A stretch of 10,721 nucleotides of DNA from Puniceicoccales bacterium (GTDB taxonomy: Bacteria > Verrucomicrobiota > Verrucomicrobiae > Opitutales > LL51). The DNA lies in assembly GCA_031259625.1 (NCBI GenBank), contig JAIRLG010000034.1, forward strand, positions 1 to 10,721. The letters are read 5' to 3'. The notes under the pieces are model-generated. The model had not been told where the DNA came from and did not search any database. It worked only from the letters and a program-made list of their open reading frames with translations. The position numbers were made by a program, and so were the translations under genes. Shown piece after piece: positions 1-8,737 of this stretch; the first letter of the stretch is position 1, and each line of letters opens with the position of its first letter.

Positions 1-91
1 CGCGTGGGGGGGGGGGTGTATATAAAAATACGCCCCCCCCCGGGGGGGGGGGGGCCCGGGGGCCGGGGGGGGCCTCCCGGCGGCGCCCCCC
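1..91. repeat. G/C homopolymer low-complexity tract
   Basis: The first 91 bases are almost entirely runs of G or C: about 11 G at 6-16, 9 C at 33-41, 13 G at 42-54, then shorter runs. The only A/T-rich island is at 17-31. The G run at 6-16 can pair with the C run at 33-41 around that island, so the tract could form a hairpin or a G-quadruplex. Long runs like these at a sequence end are a typical place for assembly or base-calling error, so exact run lengths should not be trusted. No gene is supported here; the reading frame across it is glycine/proline noise. Confidence 0.6.
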
Positions 92-126
92 CGGGCCCGA
101 GCCCCTTCGGGGCTCCAAAGGCGGCG
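92..126 (-). repeat. 35-bp GC-rich repeat, inverted copy of 3490-3524
   Basis: The reverse complement of 92-126 matches 3490-3524 with a single mismatch (position 100 against 3516). The unit contains a 7-bp perfect hairpin (99-105 pairing with 109-115, three-base loop). Both copies lie next to long G/C palindromic or homopolymer sequence, and together they bracket ppdK in opposite orientation. It is probably a dispersed non-coding repeat of this genome; no mobility gene is visible beside either copy. Confidence 0.7.
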
Positions 127-332
127 AAGACGATGCGAGCCCTACACAACACTCACAACGCGGTCCCAAACAGAGCCATCGACCCGCCTCGAGGATTTTG
201 GCTTGCGCGCAGAGGGGGATTTCGGTTAGATGAGCCGGAAGGGGTTTCCGGATAAGGGAGGGGGACACTAGGGGAGGCTTGCCTCAAGGGAAGCTGGGGG
301 ACTTCCCCTCGATCGGAACCCGAGGATTTGTT
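127..332 (+). promoter_or_regulatory. ppdK upstream region with hairpin and Shine-Dalgarno
   Basis: This non-coding leader precedes ppdK. It holds a short hairpin at 235-251 (6-bp stem CCGGAA/TTCCGG, 5-base loop) and a smaller one at 272-283 (GAGGC/GCCTC). A GAGG Shine-Dalgarno at 322-325 lies 7 nt before the ATG at 333 and decides the start over the upstream in-frame TTG at 279. I see no convincing sigma-70 hexamer pair; the best option (203-208 with 226-231, 17-nt spacer) matches only half of each consensus. Confidence 0.5.
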
Positions 333-3035
333 ATGGCCATAGGGACTTATATCTACGAATTCGGCCGCCAGACCGACGGCGACGCGTCTCGGCGGGCACT
401 GCTGGGGGGGAAGGGGGCGAATTTGGCCGAAATGGCCCGGATTCAGCTGCCGGTGCCCCCGGGCTTCACCCTCACGACGGGGGTCTGCGCCCTGTACCGG
501 AAAGCGGGAGGAAAACTGCCGGAGGAGCTCTGGGAGCAGGTGCAGACGGCCGTCCAGCACGTGGAAGAGCAGCAGCACAAGCGCTTCGGCGACGCCGACA
601 ATCCCCTGCTCTTCTCGGTGCGCTCGGGGGCCCGCGAGTCGATGCCGGGGATGATGGACACGATCCTCAACCTAGGACTCAACGACGCGACCGTCATCGG
701 CCTGAAAAACAAGACCCAGAACGGCCGCTTCGCGCAGGACTGCTACCGGCGCTTCATCCAGATGTACGGCGATGTGGTGCTGGGCATTCACGCACCGGAC
801 GAGCACGCGGCCGATCCCTTCGAGGAAATTTTGAAAAACATCCGGCAGGAGGCGGGGGTGGCGCAGGATCCGGAACTGGACGAGTCCTCGTTGCAGGAGC
901 TGATCCGCCGCTACCAGGAATTGATTCGCCGGCAGACGGGACGAGAATTCCCTCAGGAGGTCGGCCAGCAGCTGCGGGGGGCGATCGGCGCGGTTTTCGA
1001 GTCCTGGGACAACGAGCGGGCGGTGATCTACCGGCGGAAGTACAACATCCCCTCGGAATGGGGGACGGCGGTCAATGTGCAGGCGATGGTCTTCGGCAAC
1101 CAGGGCAATCGCTGCGCCACCGGCGTGGCCTTCACCCGCAATCCCGCCACGGGGGAGAAGCAGTTCTACGGCGAGTACCTGGTCAATGCCCAGGGCGAGG
1201 ACGTCGTGGCCGGCATCCGCACCCCCCAGCCCATCGCCGCGATGGAGGGGGAAATGCCCGGGAGCTACGCCGCTCTGCTGGAGGTGCGCCAAAAGCTGGA
1301 GGAGCACTTCTGCGACATGCAGGACTTCGAGTTCACCATCGAGCAGGACCGGCTCTACATGCTCCAGACCCGCAATGGCAAGCGCACCGGCCTGGCGGCG
1401 GTACGCATCGCGGTCGAGATGGTGGAGGAGGAAAAGATCTCCCAGGAGGAGGCCCTGCGGCGCATTCCGGCCGATTCGATCTCCGGCCTGCTGGTGCCGG
1501 TCTTCGACGAGGGGAAGAAAGCCTCGATGAGCAAGATCGCCCAGGGACTGCCGGCCGGCCCGGGGGCCGCTTCGGGAAAAATTTGCTTTTCGGCGAAGCG
1601 GGCGGAGGAGCTCCAGGCCCAGGGCGAGCGGATCATCCTCTGCCGCCAGGAGACCTCGCCGGAGGACATTCGGGGAATGCTGGCCTCGGAGGGTATTCTG
1701 ACCAGCCGCGGCGGGGTCAGTTCCCATGCCGCCCTGGTGGCCCGCCAGATGGGGAAGGTCTGCGTCTGCGGCGCCACCGCCATCGAGATGGACTACGCCA
1801 GCCAGACCCTGCGCTGCGGGGAGCATTTGCTGCATGAAGGCGAGGCCCTCTCCCTCGACGGCACAACCGGCGAGGTCTTTCTCGGCTCCCTCGCCACCGT
1901 GCCCTCGGAGGTGAACCGCGTCCTGGCCGGCCAGCTGTCGGCGGAGGAAAGCACTACCTATCGCCTCTTCGACACCCTCATGACCTGGGCCGACCGGAGG
2001 CGCCGGCTGGGCGTTCGGGCCAATGCGGACACGCCGGCCCAGGCCGCCGAGGCCTTTGCACTGGGGGCCGAGGGCATCGGGCTCTGCCGCACGGAGCACA
2101 TGTTCTTCGAGGGCCAGCGCATCGACTTCATGCGCGAGATGATCCTGGCGGAAAGCGTGGAGGAGCGCAAGGCGGCCCTGGCCAAGCTGAAGCCGCTCCA
2201 GCGGGGAGATTTCGAGGCGATTTTTCGGGCGATGCAGGGTAGGCCGGTCACGATCCGTCTCCTGGATCCGCCGCTGCACGAGTTTCTGCCCCAGGATGAG
2301 GAGACCATGAAGGCTTTGGCCCGGCGGACGGGCCTGGAGTTGGAAAAAATCCGCCTGCGGGTGGCGGTGTTGCACGAGCAGAACCCGATGCTGGGCCACC
2401 GCGGCTGCCGGCTCGGCATTTCCTATCCCGAGATCAGCGAGATGCAGGCCACGGCTGTCTTCGAGGCGGCGGCCCAGGTGCTGGCGGAGGGCATTCCCGT
2501 CGCGCCGGAGATCATGGTACCCCTGGTGGGCTTTACGGACGAGCTCCGGCACCAGGCGGCCCTCATCCATGCGGCGGCCCAGTGTGTCATGCGGGACAGA
2601 AACTGTGTCCTCGCGTATACGGTGGGCACCATGATCGAGCTGCCCCGGGCGGCCCTGGTCGCCGATGCGATCGCCCAGGAGGCGCAGTTCTTCAGCTTTG
2701 GCACCAACGACCTGACCCAGACCACGCTGGGCATGAGCCGCGATGACTCGGGCAGTTTTCTGCCCCAGTACGTCGGGGAGGAGATCGTGAAGCGCAATCC
2801 CTTCGCCACTCTGGACGTGGAGGGCGTGGGCCAGCTGATGCAGCTGGCGGTCGAGCGAGGGCGCAGGACCAAGTCTGACCTCAAGGTCGGCATCTGCGGT
2901 GAGCACGGGGGGGATCCGGACACGATCCAGTTCTGCCATCACCTCGGACTGAGTTACGTCAGCTGCTCGCCGAAACGGGTACCGGTCGCCCGCCTGGCCG
3001 CCGCCCAGGCGGCCCTGAAGGCCGAGAATTCCTGA
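333..3035 (+). CDS. ppdK: Pyruvate, phosphate dikinase
   Basis: Cytosolic enzyme interconverting ATP + phosphate + pyruvate and AMP + PPi + PEP; in anaerobes it often serves PPi-dependent glycolysis, otherwise gluconeogenesis. At 900 aa it is full family length. Visible landmarks: N-terminal ATP-grasp domain with [10 protein letters not shown] (25-34) and [12 protein letters not shown] (95-106); the mobile phosphohistidine domain with GGVSSHA, catalytic His465; C-terminal PEP/pyruvate barrel with GLCRTEHMF (Arg586), [33 protein letters not shown] (Asn792, Asp793) and [10 protein letters not shown], catalytic Cys855. The ATG at 333 is chosen because GAGG lies 7 nt upstream and the protein then begins like other PPDKs; an in-frame TTG at 279 would add 18 atypical residues. 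The position two residues before the catalytic His, Thr in the well-studied enzymes and the target of the PDRP regulatory kinase, is Ser463 here. The gene stands alone, followed by 691 bp without genes. Confidence 0.97.
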   Translation: MAIGTYIYEFGRQTDGDASRRALLGGKGANLAEMARIQLPVPPGFTLTTGVCALYRKAGGKLPEELWEQVQTAVQHVEEQQHKRFGDADNPLLFSVRSGARESMPGMMDTILNLGLNDATVIGLKNKTQNGRFAQDCYRRFIQMYGDVVLGIHAPDEHAADPFEEILKNIRQEAGVAQDPELDESSLQELIRRYQELIRRQTGREFPQEVGQQLRGAIGAVFESWDNERAVIYRRKYNIPSEWGTAVNVQAMVFGNQGNRCATGVAFTRNPATGEKQFYGEYLVNAQGEDVVAGIRTPQPIAAMEGEMPGSYAALLEVRQKLEEHFCDMQDFEFTIEQDRLYMLQTRNGKRTGLAAVRIAVEMVEEEKISQEEALRRIPADSISGLLVPVFDEGKKASMSKIAQGLPAGPGAASGKICFSAKRAEELQAQGERIILCRQETSPEDIRGMLASEGILTSRGGVSSHAALVARQMGKVCVCGATAIEMDYASQTLRCGEHLLHEGEALSLDGTTGEVFLGSLATVPSEVNRVLAGQLSAEESTTYRLFDTLMTWADRRRRLGVRANADTPAQAAEAFALGAEGIGLCRTEHMFFEGQRIDFMREMILAESVEERKAALAKLKPLQRGDFEAIFRAMQGRPVTIRLLDPPLHEFLPQDEETMKALARRTGLELEKIRLRVAVLHEQNPMLGHRGCRLGISYPEISEMQATAVFEAAAQVLAEGIPVAPEIMVPLVGFTDELRHQAALIHAAAQCVMRDRNCVLAYTVGTMIELPRAALVADAIAQEAQFFSFGTNDLTQTTLGMSRDDSGSFLPQYVGEEIVKRNPFATLDVEGVGQLMQLAVERGRRTKSDLKVGICGEHGGDPDTIQFCHHLGLSYVSCSPKRVPVARLAAAQAALKAENS

Positions 3036-3060
3036 GAAACCTCAGCTCTCAACCTGAAAA

Positions 3061-3088
3061 GCTCCAGTAGCCGTTCGACTGCTGGGGC
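3061..3088 (+). other. Hairpin downstream of ppdK
   Basis: Ten-base-pair stem, 3061-3070 with 3079-3088, including two G-T wobbles, and an 8-nt loop. It begins 25 nt after the ppdK stop codon. It has no following T-run, so it is not a canonical intrinsic terminator, but it could stabilise the 3' end of the ppdK transcript. Confidence 0.45.
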
Positions 3089-3119
3089 ACGAAAATGCCG
3101 AGATAGGGAGAGTCTTTTT

Positions 3120-3208
3120 GGGCGCGATGGCCCCTTTGCAGAGCAAAGGAGCTCCGGCGCCCGCTCCGCGGAGCGGGCGCCGGAGCCGGGTCGCCGGCCA
3201 TCGCGCCC
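3120..3208. repeat. Nested multi-branch inverted repeat (three-way junction)
   Basis: An outer perfect 13-bp stem (3120-3132 with 3196-3208) encloses two further hairpins: a small one at 3134-3148 (CTTTGC/GCAAAG, loop AGA) and a perfect 36-nt palindrome at 3151-3186 whose arms meet at 3168/3169. As DNA this could extrude as a cruciform; as RNA on either strand it would fold into a three-way junction. The arrangement is too regular to be chance and is not explained by any coding gene. A REP/MITE-like element or a structured RNA are the two obvious readings. Confidence 0.7.
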
Positions 3209-3243
3209 AGTGAGGCTCGACGAGAAGAACACACCCAGTGAGG
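3206..3243 (+). repeat. 10-nt direct repeat CCCAGTGAGG, two copies
   Basis: Identical copies at 3206-3215 and 3234-3243, 28 nt apart. The first begins inside the end of the multi-branch element's outer stem. The pair could mark an insertion boundary or a binding site, or could be chance. Confidence 0.4.
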
Positions 3244-3345
3244 AGAAAAAATTTGCTCTGCCCGCGGAAAGCGGTGTTTGAACCAGGGGTCCACCCTAGA
3301 CAGCACAATGCCAAGAGCCCCCTCGGGTGCCCAGGCCCTAAATTT

Positions 3346-3378
3346 CCAGCAGATGAAAGAAATCCCCAACAGATGAAA
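3346..3378 (+). repeat. Imperfect tandem repeat CCAnCAGATGAAA
   Basis: CCAgCAGATGAAA at 3346-3358 and CCAaCAGATGAAA at 3366-3378, exactly 20 nt apart (two helical turns), each followed a few bases later by ATCCCCA. A two-turn spacing would put the copies on one face of the helix, as for a dimeric regulator, but the site is about 300 bp upstream of the dnaK promoter, so this is only suggestive. Confidence 0.35.
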
Positions 3379-3451
3379 TTCTCCATCCCCAGTTTCGTCC
3401 CCCGGGATGGCCGGCGCCACGGCGGCGATCTGCCTCCGGAGAGTGGGCAAT

Positions 3452-3469
3452 GAAGGCCCTTGGGCCTTC
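3452..3469. other. Short perfect inverted repeat
   Basis: GAAGGCCC (3452-3459) and GGGCCTTC (3462-3469) separated by two T. It lies between the tandem repeat and the GC repeat block. It has no T-tract of terminator type. Confidence 0.4.
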
Positions 3470-3489
3470 TTGCAGGGTGGGCGGGCTGC

Positions 3490-3524
3490 CGCCGCCTTTG
3501 GAGCCCCGAAGGGGCACGGGCCCG
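3490..3524 (+). repeat. 35-bp GC-rich repeat, inverted copy of 92-126
   Basis: Second copy of the unit described at 92-126, with one mismatch (3516). It overlaps the start of the perfect hairpin at 3518-3557, so the repeat and the hairpin may be parts of one larger element. In the other copy the corresponding flank is the G/C homopolymer tract at 1-91, which may be a damaged or mis-assembled version of the same palindromes. Confidence 0.7.
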
Positions 3525-3557
3525 CGGCTCCGCCGCGGAGGGCGGAGCCGCGGGCCC
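3518..3557. repeat. Perfect 17-bp GC inverted repeat
   Basis: Arms 3518-3534 and 3541-3557 are perfect reverse complements around a 6-nt loop (GCGGAG). The stem is almost pure G/C and would be extremely stable on either strand. There is no T-run, so it is not a standard terminator. It shares the core GCTCCGC with the palindrome at 3151-3186, which suggests a family of related palindromes. Confidence 0.7.
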
Positions 3558-3560
3558 ACC

Positions 3561-3601
3561 GGCGCGGGGGTGAGGAAGCTTCTTTTCCTCGCCCCCGCGC
3601 C
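3561..3601. repeat. 17-bp inverted repeat next to the GC palindrome
   Basis: Arms 3561-3577 and 3585-3601 pair with a single G-T wobble (3571 with 3591); the loop is 7 nt. It begins 3 nt after the preceding perfect hairpin, giving two tandem long hairpins upstream of dnaK. The pair may end or block transcription coming from ppdK, or may be part of the repeat element. Confidence 0.65.
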
Positions 3602-3674
3602 GCAAAGGCGGCGGGAAAAATAAAGAGGGCAAAAATCTTCTCTCACGACGAAAATTTCCCCCAGACACACCTCC

Positions 3675-3691
3675 TTGGCATAAAAATTGCT
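3675..3691 (+). promoter_or_regulatory. Sigma-54 (-24/-12) type promoter of dnaK
   Basis: TTGGCAT at 3675-3681, five A, then TTGCT at 3687-3691. This matches the RpoN consensus TGGCAY-N5-TTGCW exactly, and the invariant GG (3677-3678) and GC (3689-3690) have the required 12-nt register. The expected transcript start near 3702 leaves a 25-nt leader that contains the dnaK ribosome binding site at 3714-3721, which is the right geometry. A sigma-54 promoter needs an activator ATPase bound upstream; no such site can be assigned, though 3613-3660 is A/T-rich and could bend. No good sigma-70 promoter is seen in the same interval. Confidence 0.7.
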
Positions 3692-3713
3692 ACTACACTA
3701 AGCGATAACTAGC

Positions 3714-3721
3714 AGAAAGGA
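3714..3721 (+). promoter_or_regulatory. dnaK ribosome binding site
   Basis: AGAAAGGA lies 5 nt before the ATG at 3727 and fixes the dnaK start. It is one of the few strong Shine-Dalgarno sites in the window: ppdK and the small ORF at 9816 also have one, groES and groEL do not. Confidence 0.75.
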
Positions 3722-3726
3722 ATCCT

Positions 3727-5682
3727 ATGGCAAAGATACTGGGCATTGATCTGGGGACGACCAACTCCTGCATGGCCGTGATGGAGGCGGGCAAGGCGGT
3801 GGTCATCCCGAATTCCGAGGGCGCCCGCACGACCCCGTCGGTGGTGGCCTTCACCAAAACCGGTGAGCGGCTGGTGGGCCAGGCGGCCAAGCGGCAGGCG
3901 ATCACGAATCCCCAAAATACGATTTTTTCGGCCAAGCGCCTAATCGGGCGCAGGTACAACGAGATCAAGAAGGAGATCGAAGGTCTGCCCTACAAAGTGG
4001 TGGAGGGCAAGAACGGCGACGCCTGGATCGAGTGCGAAGTGGGCGGGAAGACGGAGCGATTTTCACCGGAACAGATTTCCTCGATGGTACTGGCTAAGCT
4101 GAAGGCCGACGCCGAGGCCTATCTGGGGGAAAAAGTCACCCAGGCGGTGATCACCGTGCCGGCCTATTTCAACGACGCCCAGCGGCAGGCGACCAAGGAC
4201 GCGGGCACCATCGCCGGACTGGAGGTACTCCGGATCATCAACGAGCCGACGGCCGCCTCTCTCGCTTACGGCCTCGACAAGAAAAAGGAGGAAAAAATCG
4301 CGGTCTACGACCTGGGCGGCGGCACCTTCGACGTCTCCGTTCTGGAAATCGGCGATGGGGTCTTCGAGGTCAAGGCCACCAATGGCGACACCCACCTGGG
4401 CGGCGATGACTGGGATAAATGCGTCATCGACTGGCTGGCGGAGGAGTTCAAGAGGACCAACGGCATCGACCTGCGGAGCGACCCCATGGCCCATCAGCGC
4501 CTGAAGGAAGAGGCGGAAAAGGCGAAGATTGCGCTGTCCTCCACGCAGCAGACGGATATCAACCTGCCCTTCATCACCGCCGATGCCAGCGGGCCGAAGC
4601 ATTTGAACGTGAGTCTGAACCGTTCCCAGTTGGAAAAGATCTGCGACGCGCTCTACCAGCGGACCATCCAGCCCTCCCTGAACTGCCTCAAGGACGCCGG
4701 CCTGACGAAGGACGACATCCACGAACTGGTGCTGGTGGGGGGCATGACCCGTTCGGCCAAGGTCATCGAGACCGCTCGGGAGATCGCCGGCAAGGAGCCG
4801 CATCAGGGGGTCAACCCCGACGAGGTGGTGGCGATCGGCGCCGCCATCCAGGGCGGTGTGCTGAAGGGCGACGTGACCGATGTGCTCCTGCTGGACGTCA
4901 CGCCGCTGACCCTGGGCATCGAGACCGCCGGCGGGGTATCGACGCCGATGATCGAGCGCAACACCACGATTCCCACTAAAAAAACCCAGGTCTTTTCCAC
5001 CTACGCGGACAACCAGACCGCCGTCGACGTCCGGGTGCTGCAGGGGGAGCGACCCATGGCCCGGGACAACAAGACCCTGGGGGATTTCCGCCTGGACGGC
5101 CTACCCATCGCCCCCCGCGGAGTGCCGCAGATCGAGGTGACCTTCGACATCGACGCCAACGGCATCCTCAAGGTCACGGCCAAGGACAAGGGCACCGGCA
5201 AGGACCAGCACATCACGATCACGGGGGCCTCCGGTCTGTCCGAGGAAGAGGTGGAGCGCTTCCGAAAAGAGGCGGACCAGTACGCCGAGGAGGATCGGAA
5301 GAAGAAGGAGCAGGTCGAGATCCGCAACATGCTCGATTCCACCGTCTACCAGACCGAGAAGCAGCTCAAGGAAATGGGGAGCAAGCTGCCGGAGAAGATG
5401 CGCCAGGAGGCGGAAGCGGCGGTGGAGGAATCTAAAAAAGTCCTGGAGAACAACGACGCCTCCACGGAAGAACTGCGCTCGGCCTACGAGAAGGTGATCA
5501 CCAAATTCCAGGAGATGGCCCGGGAGATCTACAAGGATCCGAACGCCCCTCCGCCTCCCCCATCGGCCGAAAAGCCCTTCGGCTCCGAGCACGCCAAAGA
5601 GGAGGCGGACAAGGCCGCCGGGGCGGAGGACTCGGGCAAGGTGGTCGACGCCGACTTCGAGGTGGTCGATGGGAAAAACTAA
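3727..5682 (+). CDS. dnaK: Chaperone protein DnaK (Hsp70)
   Basis: ATP-dependent cytosolic Hsp70, acting with DnaJ and GrpE (neither seen in this window) to bind unfolded segments. At 651 aa it is full length. Features: phosphate-1 loop GIDLGTTNS near the N-terminus, the phosphate-2 loop DLGGGTFD at 195-202, [11 protein letters not shown], the adenosine motif VLVGGMTR, the interdomain linker VLLLDVTPL (386-394), the beta-sandwich substrate-binding domain, and a helical lid ending in a Pro/Ala/Glu-rich tail with five prolines at 608-612 and [11 protein letters not shown] at the end, similar to the usual DnaK tail. The start is supported by AGAAAGGA upstream. It follows a sigma-54-like promoter and is followed after 53 bp by groES. 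There is no CIRCE inverted repeat upstream, so HrcA control is not supported. Confidence 0.98.
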   Translation: MAKILGIDLGTTNSCMAVMEAGKAVVIPNSEGARTTPSVVAFTKTGERLVGQAAKRQAITNPQNTIFSAKRLIGRRYNEIKKEIEGLPYKVVEGKNGDAWIECEVGGKTERFSPEQISSMVLAKLKADAEAYLGEKVTQAVITVPAYFNDAQRQATKDAGTIAGLEVLRIINEPTAASLAYGLDKKKEEKIAVYDLGGGTFDVSVLEIGDGVFEVKATNGDTHLGGDDWDKCVIDWLAEEFKRTNGIDLRSDPMAHQRLKEEAEKAKIALSSTQQTDINLPFITADASGPKHLNVSLNRSQLEKICDALYQRTIQPSLNCLKDAGLTKDDIHELVLVGGMTRSAKVIETAREIAGKEPHQGVNPDEVVAIGAAIQGGVLKGDVTDVLLLDVTPLTLGIETAGGVSTPMIERNTTIPTKKTQVFSTYADNQTAVDVRVLQGERPMARDNKTLGDFRLDGLPIAPRGVPQIEVTFDIDANGILKVTAKDKGTGKDQHITITGASGLSEEEVERFRKEADQYAEEDRKKKEQVEIRNMLDSTVYQTEKQLKEMGSKLPEKMRQEAEAAVEESKKVLENNDASTEELRSAYEKVITKFQEMAREIYKDPNAPPPPPSAEKPFGSEHAKEEADKAAGAEDSGKVVDADFEVVDGKN

Positions 5683-5735
5683 GAGGCCGCCGCACGCATT
5701 TTTTTCAACCCAAATAATCCAAAATCGATGAGACT

Positions 5736-6035
5736 ATGAGCATAAAACCCTTAGGAAATCGTCTCCTCGTCAAGCAGATCGAGGAGAAAGAACAGGTCAA
5801 AGGCGGGATCATCATTCCGGACGCCGCAAAGGAGAAGTCGCAGGAGGCGACGGTGGTGGCGCTCGGAACCGGTGGTCGCGATGAACACGGTCACGAGATC
5901 ACGTTCGACGTGAAGGTCGGCGACCGTGTGCTGATCAGCAAGTATGGAGGCACGGAAGTTAAGTACGGTGACGAAACCTACATGCTTCTGCGCCAGGACG
6001 ACGTCATGGCGGTCTTCACGGAGACTAAGGCCTAA
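5736..6035 (+). CDS. groES: Co-chaperonin GroES (Hsp10)
   Basis: Heptameric lid of the GroEL chamber in the cytosol. The protein is 99 aa, near the usual 95-100. It begins [13 protein letters not shown], carries the mobile-loop segment around 17-35 with the GGIIIPD motif that contacts Gro[18 protein letters not shown], and a C-terminal [11 protein letters not shown] strand. It is 53 bp downstream of dnaK and 37 bp upstream of groEL. No clear Shine-Dalgarno sequence precedes the ATG; only a weak GATGAGA (5727-5733). A TCAACCCAA string (5705-5713) upstream resembles the TTAACCCAA before groEL. No terminator is visible between dnaK and groES, so co-transcription from the dnaK promoter is plausible. 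Confidence 0.97.
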   Translation: MSIKPLGNRLLVKQIEEKEQVKGGIIIPDAAKEKSQEATVVALGTGGRDEHGHEITFDVKVGDRVLISKYGGTEVKYGDETYMLLRQDDVMAVFTETKA

Positions 6036-6054
6036 ACCTAATCCCTTCGTTTAA

Positions 6055-7710
<1,656 letters not shown>

Positions 7711-7757
7711 GCCGCAAGCGATCTATCATCCATAGAAAATATCCATTCCTTCAGACG

Positions 7758-7785
7758 AAAGGGCCCTCTTCGGAAGGCCCTTTTT
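7758..7785 (+). terminator. Intrinsic terminator after groEL
   Basis: Stem AAAGGGCC (7758-7765) with GGCCCTTT (7776-7783), 10-nt loop, and the right arm running into a run of five T (7781-7785). It starts 47 nt after the groEL stop codon. The right arm and downstream bases are duplicated at 9619-9660. Confidence 0.88.
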
Positions 7786-7808
7786 CGTCCCTGCGTTTCC
7801 CGTCCAAA
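7767..7808 (+). repeat. 42-bp direct repeat, copy 1 (groEL terminator side)
   Basis: Matches 9619-9660 over 42 bp; the only differences are three adjacent bases (7793-7795, GCG against ATA). The unit starts in the loop of the groEL terminator and includes its right arm, the T-run and about 20 bp beyond. Together the two copies bracket the two large accessory genes. Confidence 0.85.
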
Positions 7809-7820
7809 TCGGTAAAGCAT

Positions 7821-7846
7821 AAAAAGGAAGGGATTATATCCTTTTT
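7821..7846. terminator. Possible second hairpin/terminator after groEL
   Basis: AAAAAGGA (7821-7828) pairs with TCCTTTTT (7839-7846), a weak A/T-rich 8-bp stem that ends in T on one strand and starts with A on the other, so it could act in either direction or as a back-up terminator. An alternative inner pairing GGAT/ATCC (7831-7834, 7838-7841) competes with it. It overlaps the region where the promoter of the next gene must lie; a TTGACA at 7849-7854 follows but has no good -10 partner. Confidence 0.35.
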
Positions 7847-7886
7847 CTTTGACAAAATTCTCATCATTTTCACAGTGCATTTTTCT

Positions 7887-8699
7887 ATGGACAGGAGATA
7901 TGGTCTTAAAGCGTTGGGAATATTTTGGTGTCTCTCTCTTTGGGGTAGCCCGGAGACAGGAAATGGACGAAACGAAGGAGAGGCAAACGATCCCGGCAGC
8001 CTAGTATGGCTTCAATTGGCGACGCACACTTGTGTCGAGCCGTGGGGTACTTTCCTCATTCCCGATATGGAATATGTATTACACTTGGCGTATTTCGACT
8101 CTTCTCAGGAAAATGAAAACTGCGACACTTTCCTACGATATTTTCGTGAGCTGGAAATCACCCTCCGGGAGTGCCTAGAGGAGCTTGATGGCCTTATGGC
8201 TCTTGCGCGAGCGGTTAGAGAGGAGCCAGAAGTCAGGACACCGCAAAGTCAAGGACGCATTGAAGGGGCTTATCAGAGAGCTCTAGATATCCAGCACAGA
8301 GTGAGTGAACAGCGACAGGAACGGTGGCATCAGCAAAATTTTGAGGACGCTCGCTTACGCATACAGCAATATCTGGAACAAGAGATTGGCAATTACGATG
8401 GCAATCCAGAGAGGGAAAATACTAACCCAACGCGGCTTCAATTAGCCGTCCGCGCCTGCTTTGAGTTGCGGGATGCTTTCATTCCCGCTATGGAATACGC
8501 ATTGCATGGGGCCTACCGTGGATTCGGAGCAACCGATGACCCTGCCCGGGACCATTTCCAGAGAGAGCAGAGATGCGATGAATTTTTGGAACCATTCTCT
8601 AGGATAAGGAGCAACTTTCAGGGGCAATTGAGAGTGATCGATGCCCTCACAAATCTTGCGCAGGTGCTAGAAGCTGAGCCTCCTGAAATTTTATCTTGA
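7887..8699 (+). CDS. Unrecognised exported-type protein with a duplicated domain
   Basis: 270 aa; family not recognised. The N-terminus has MDRR, then a short hydrophobic stretch (about 7-20), suggesting a weak signal peptide or membrane anchor. The rest is hydrophilic and helical. Residues about 34-115 and 178-267 align with each other: LQLA at 42 and 184, a Cys at 49 and 191, F(L)IP at 56 and 198, MEYxLHxAY at 61 and 202, CDxFLxxF at 79 and 230, then Leu/Asp positions and EEP/AEP. Two cysteines recur in each unit, so disulfides are possible if exported. A Gln/Arg-rich linker (about 119-176) joins them. The ATG at 7887 is chosen because the open frame further upstream runs through the groEL end and its terminator; it lacks a Shine-Dalgarno. 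Base composition and AGA-rich codon use differ from groEL. A terminator follows 1 nt after the stop. Confidence 0.75.
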   Translation: MDRRYGLKALGIFWCLSLWGSPETGNGRNEGEANDPGSLVWLQLATHTCVEPWGTFLIPDMEYVLHLAYFDSSQENENCDTFLRYFRELEITLRECLEELDGLMALARAVREEPEVRTPQSQGRIEGAYQRALDIQHRVSEQRQERWHQQNFEDARLRIQQYLEQEIGNYDGNPERENTNPTRLQLAVRACFELRDAFIPAMEYALHGAYRGFGATDDPARDHFQREQRCDEFLEPFSRIRSNFQGQLRVIDALTNLAQVLEAEPPEILS

Positions 8700-8700
8700 C

Positions 8701-8729
8701 AGGCTGGGGACGTTCCTCAGCCTTCTTTT
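8701..8729 (+). terminator. Intrinsic terminator between two accessory genes
   Basis: AGGCTG (8701-8706) pairs with CAGCCT (8718-8723), extended inward by a G-T pair and GGA/TCC (8708-8710 with 8714-8716) around a CGT loop, then TCTTTT. It begins one base after the stop codon of the upstream gene and ends 9 nt before the ATG of the next. If it terminates fully, the next gene would need a promoter inside or upstream of it; partial read-through is an alternative. Confidence 0.7.
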
Positions 8730-8737
8730 CTGCGATT

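Larger units (their letters stand above)
3036..3726. other. 691-bp gene-free, hairpin-rich intergenic region
   Basis: No reading frame here looks like a protein; the several minus-strand and plus-strand frames overlap one another and consist of Arg/Pro/Gly-rich translation of GC palindromes. The region contains, in order, a hairpin (3061-3088), a nested multi-branch inverted repeat (3120-3208), a 10-nt direct repeat (3206-3215, 3234-3243), an imperfect tandem (3346-3358, 3366-3378), a palindrome (3452-3469), the 35-bp repeat shared with 92-126, two long hairpins (3518-3557, 3561-3601), an A/T-rich stretch (3613-3660) and the dnaK promoter. I looked for tRNA, tmRNA, SRP RNA and RNase P signatures and saw none. 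It may encode structured RNA or consist of accumulated repeat elements. Confidence 0.65.

Noticed and set aside
203..231. Sigma-70 promoter for ppdK (TTGCGC, 17 nt, TTAGAT)
   Set aside because: Only half of each hexamer matches, so it is no better than chance.
279..332. TTG start 18 codons upstream for ppdK
   Set aside because: It has no good ribosome binding site and adds residues not typical of the family; the ATG at 333 has GAGG 7 nt upstream.
672..2942. Long minus-strand open frame (756 codons) opposite ppdK
   Set aside because: It is a shadow of a high-G+C coding sequence; the protein is Leu/His/Gly-rich with no motifs, while the + strand encodes a complete PPDK with all catalytic residues.
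3265..3345. Possible tRNA on the minus strand because of a GGTTCAAAC string
   Set aside because: The flanking bases do not form a T stem, and no acceptor or anticodon stem can be drawn.
3042..3712. Several open frames on both strands between ppdK and dnaK
   Set aside because: They overlap each other, run straight through palindromes, lack ribosome binding sites and give Arg/Pro/Gly-rich sequence without domain character.
3602..3726. CIRCE/HrcA operator upstream of dnaK or groES
   Set aside because: No TTAGCACTC-N9-GAGTGCTAA-like inverted repeat was found here or in 5683-5735.
8696..8737. TTG start overlapping the previous stop for the second accessory gene
   Set aside because: It would put the terminator hairpin inside the gene and precede the signal peptide with unrelated residues; the ATG at 8738 matches the layout of the paralogue.
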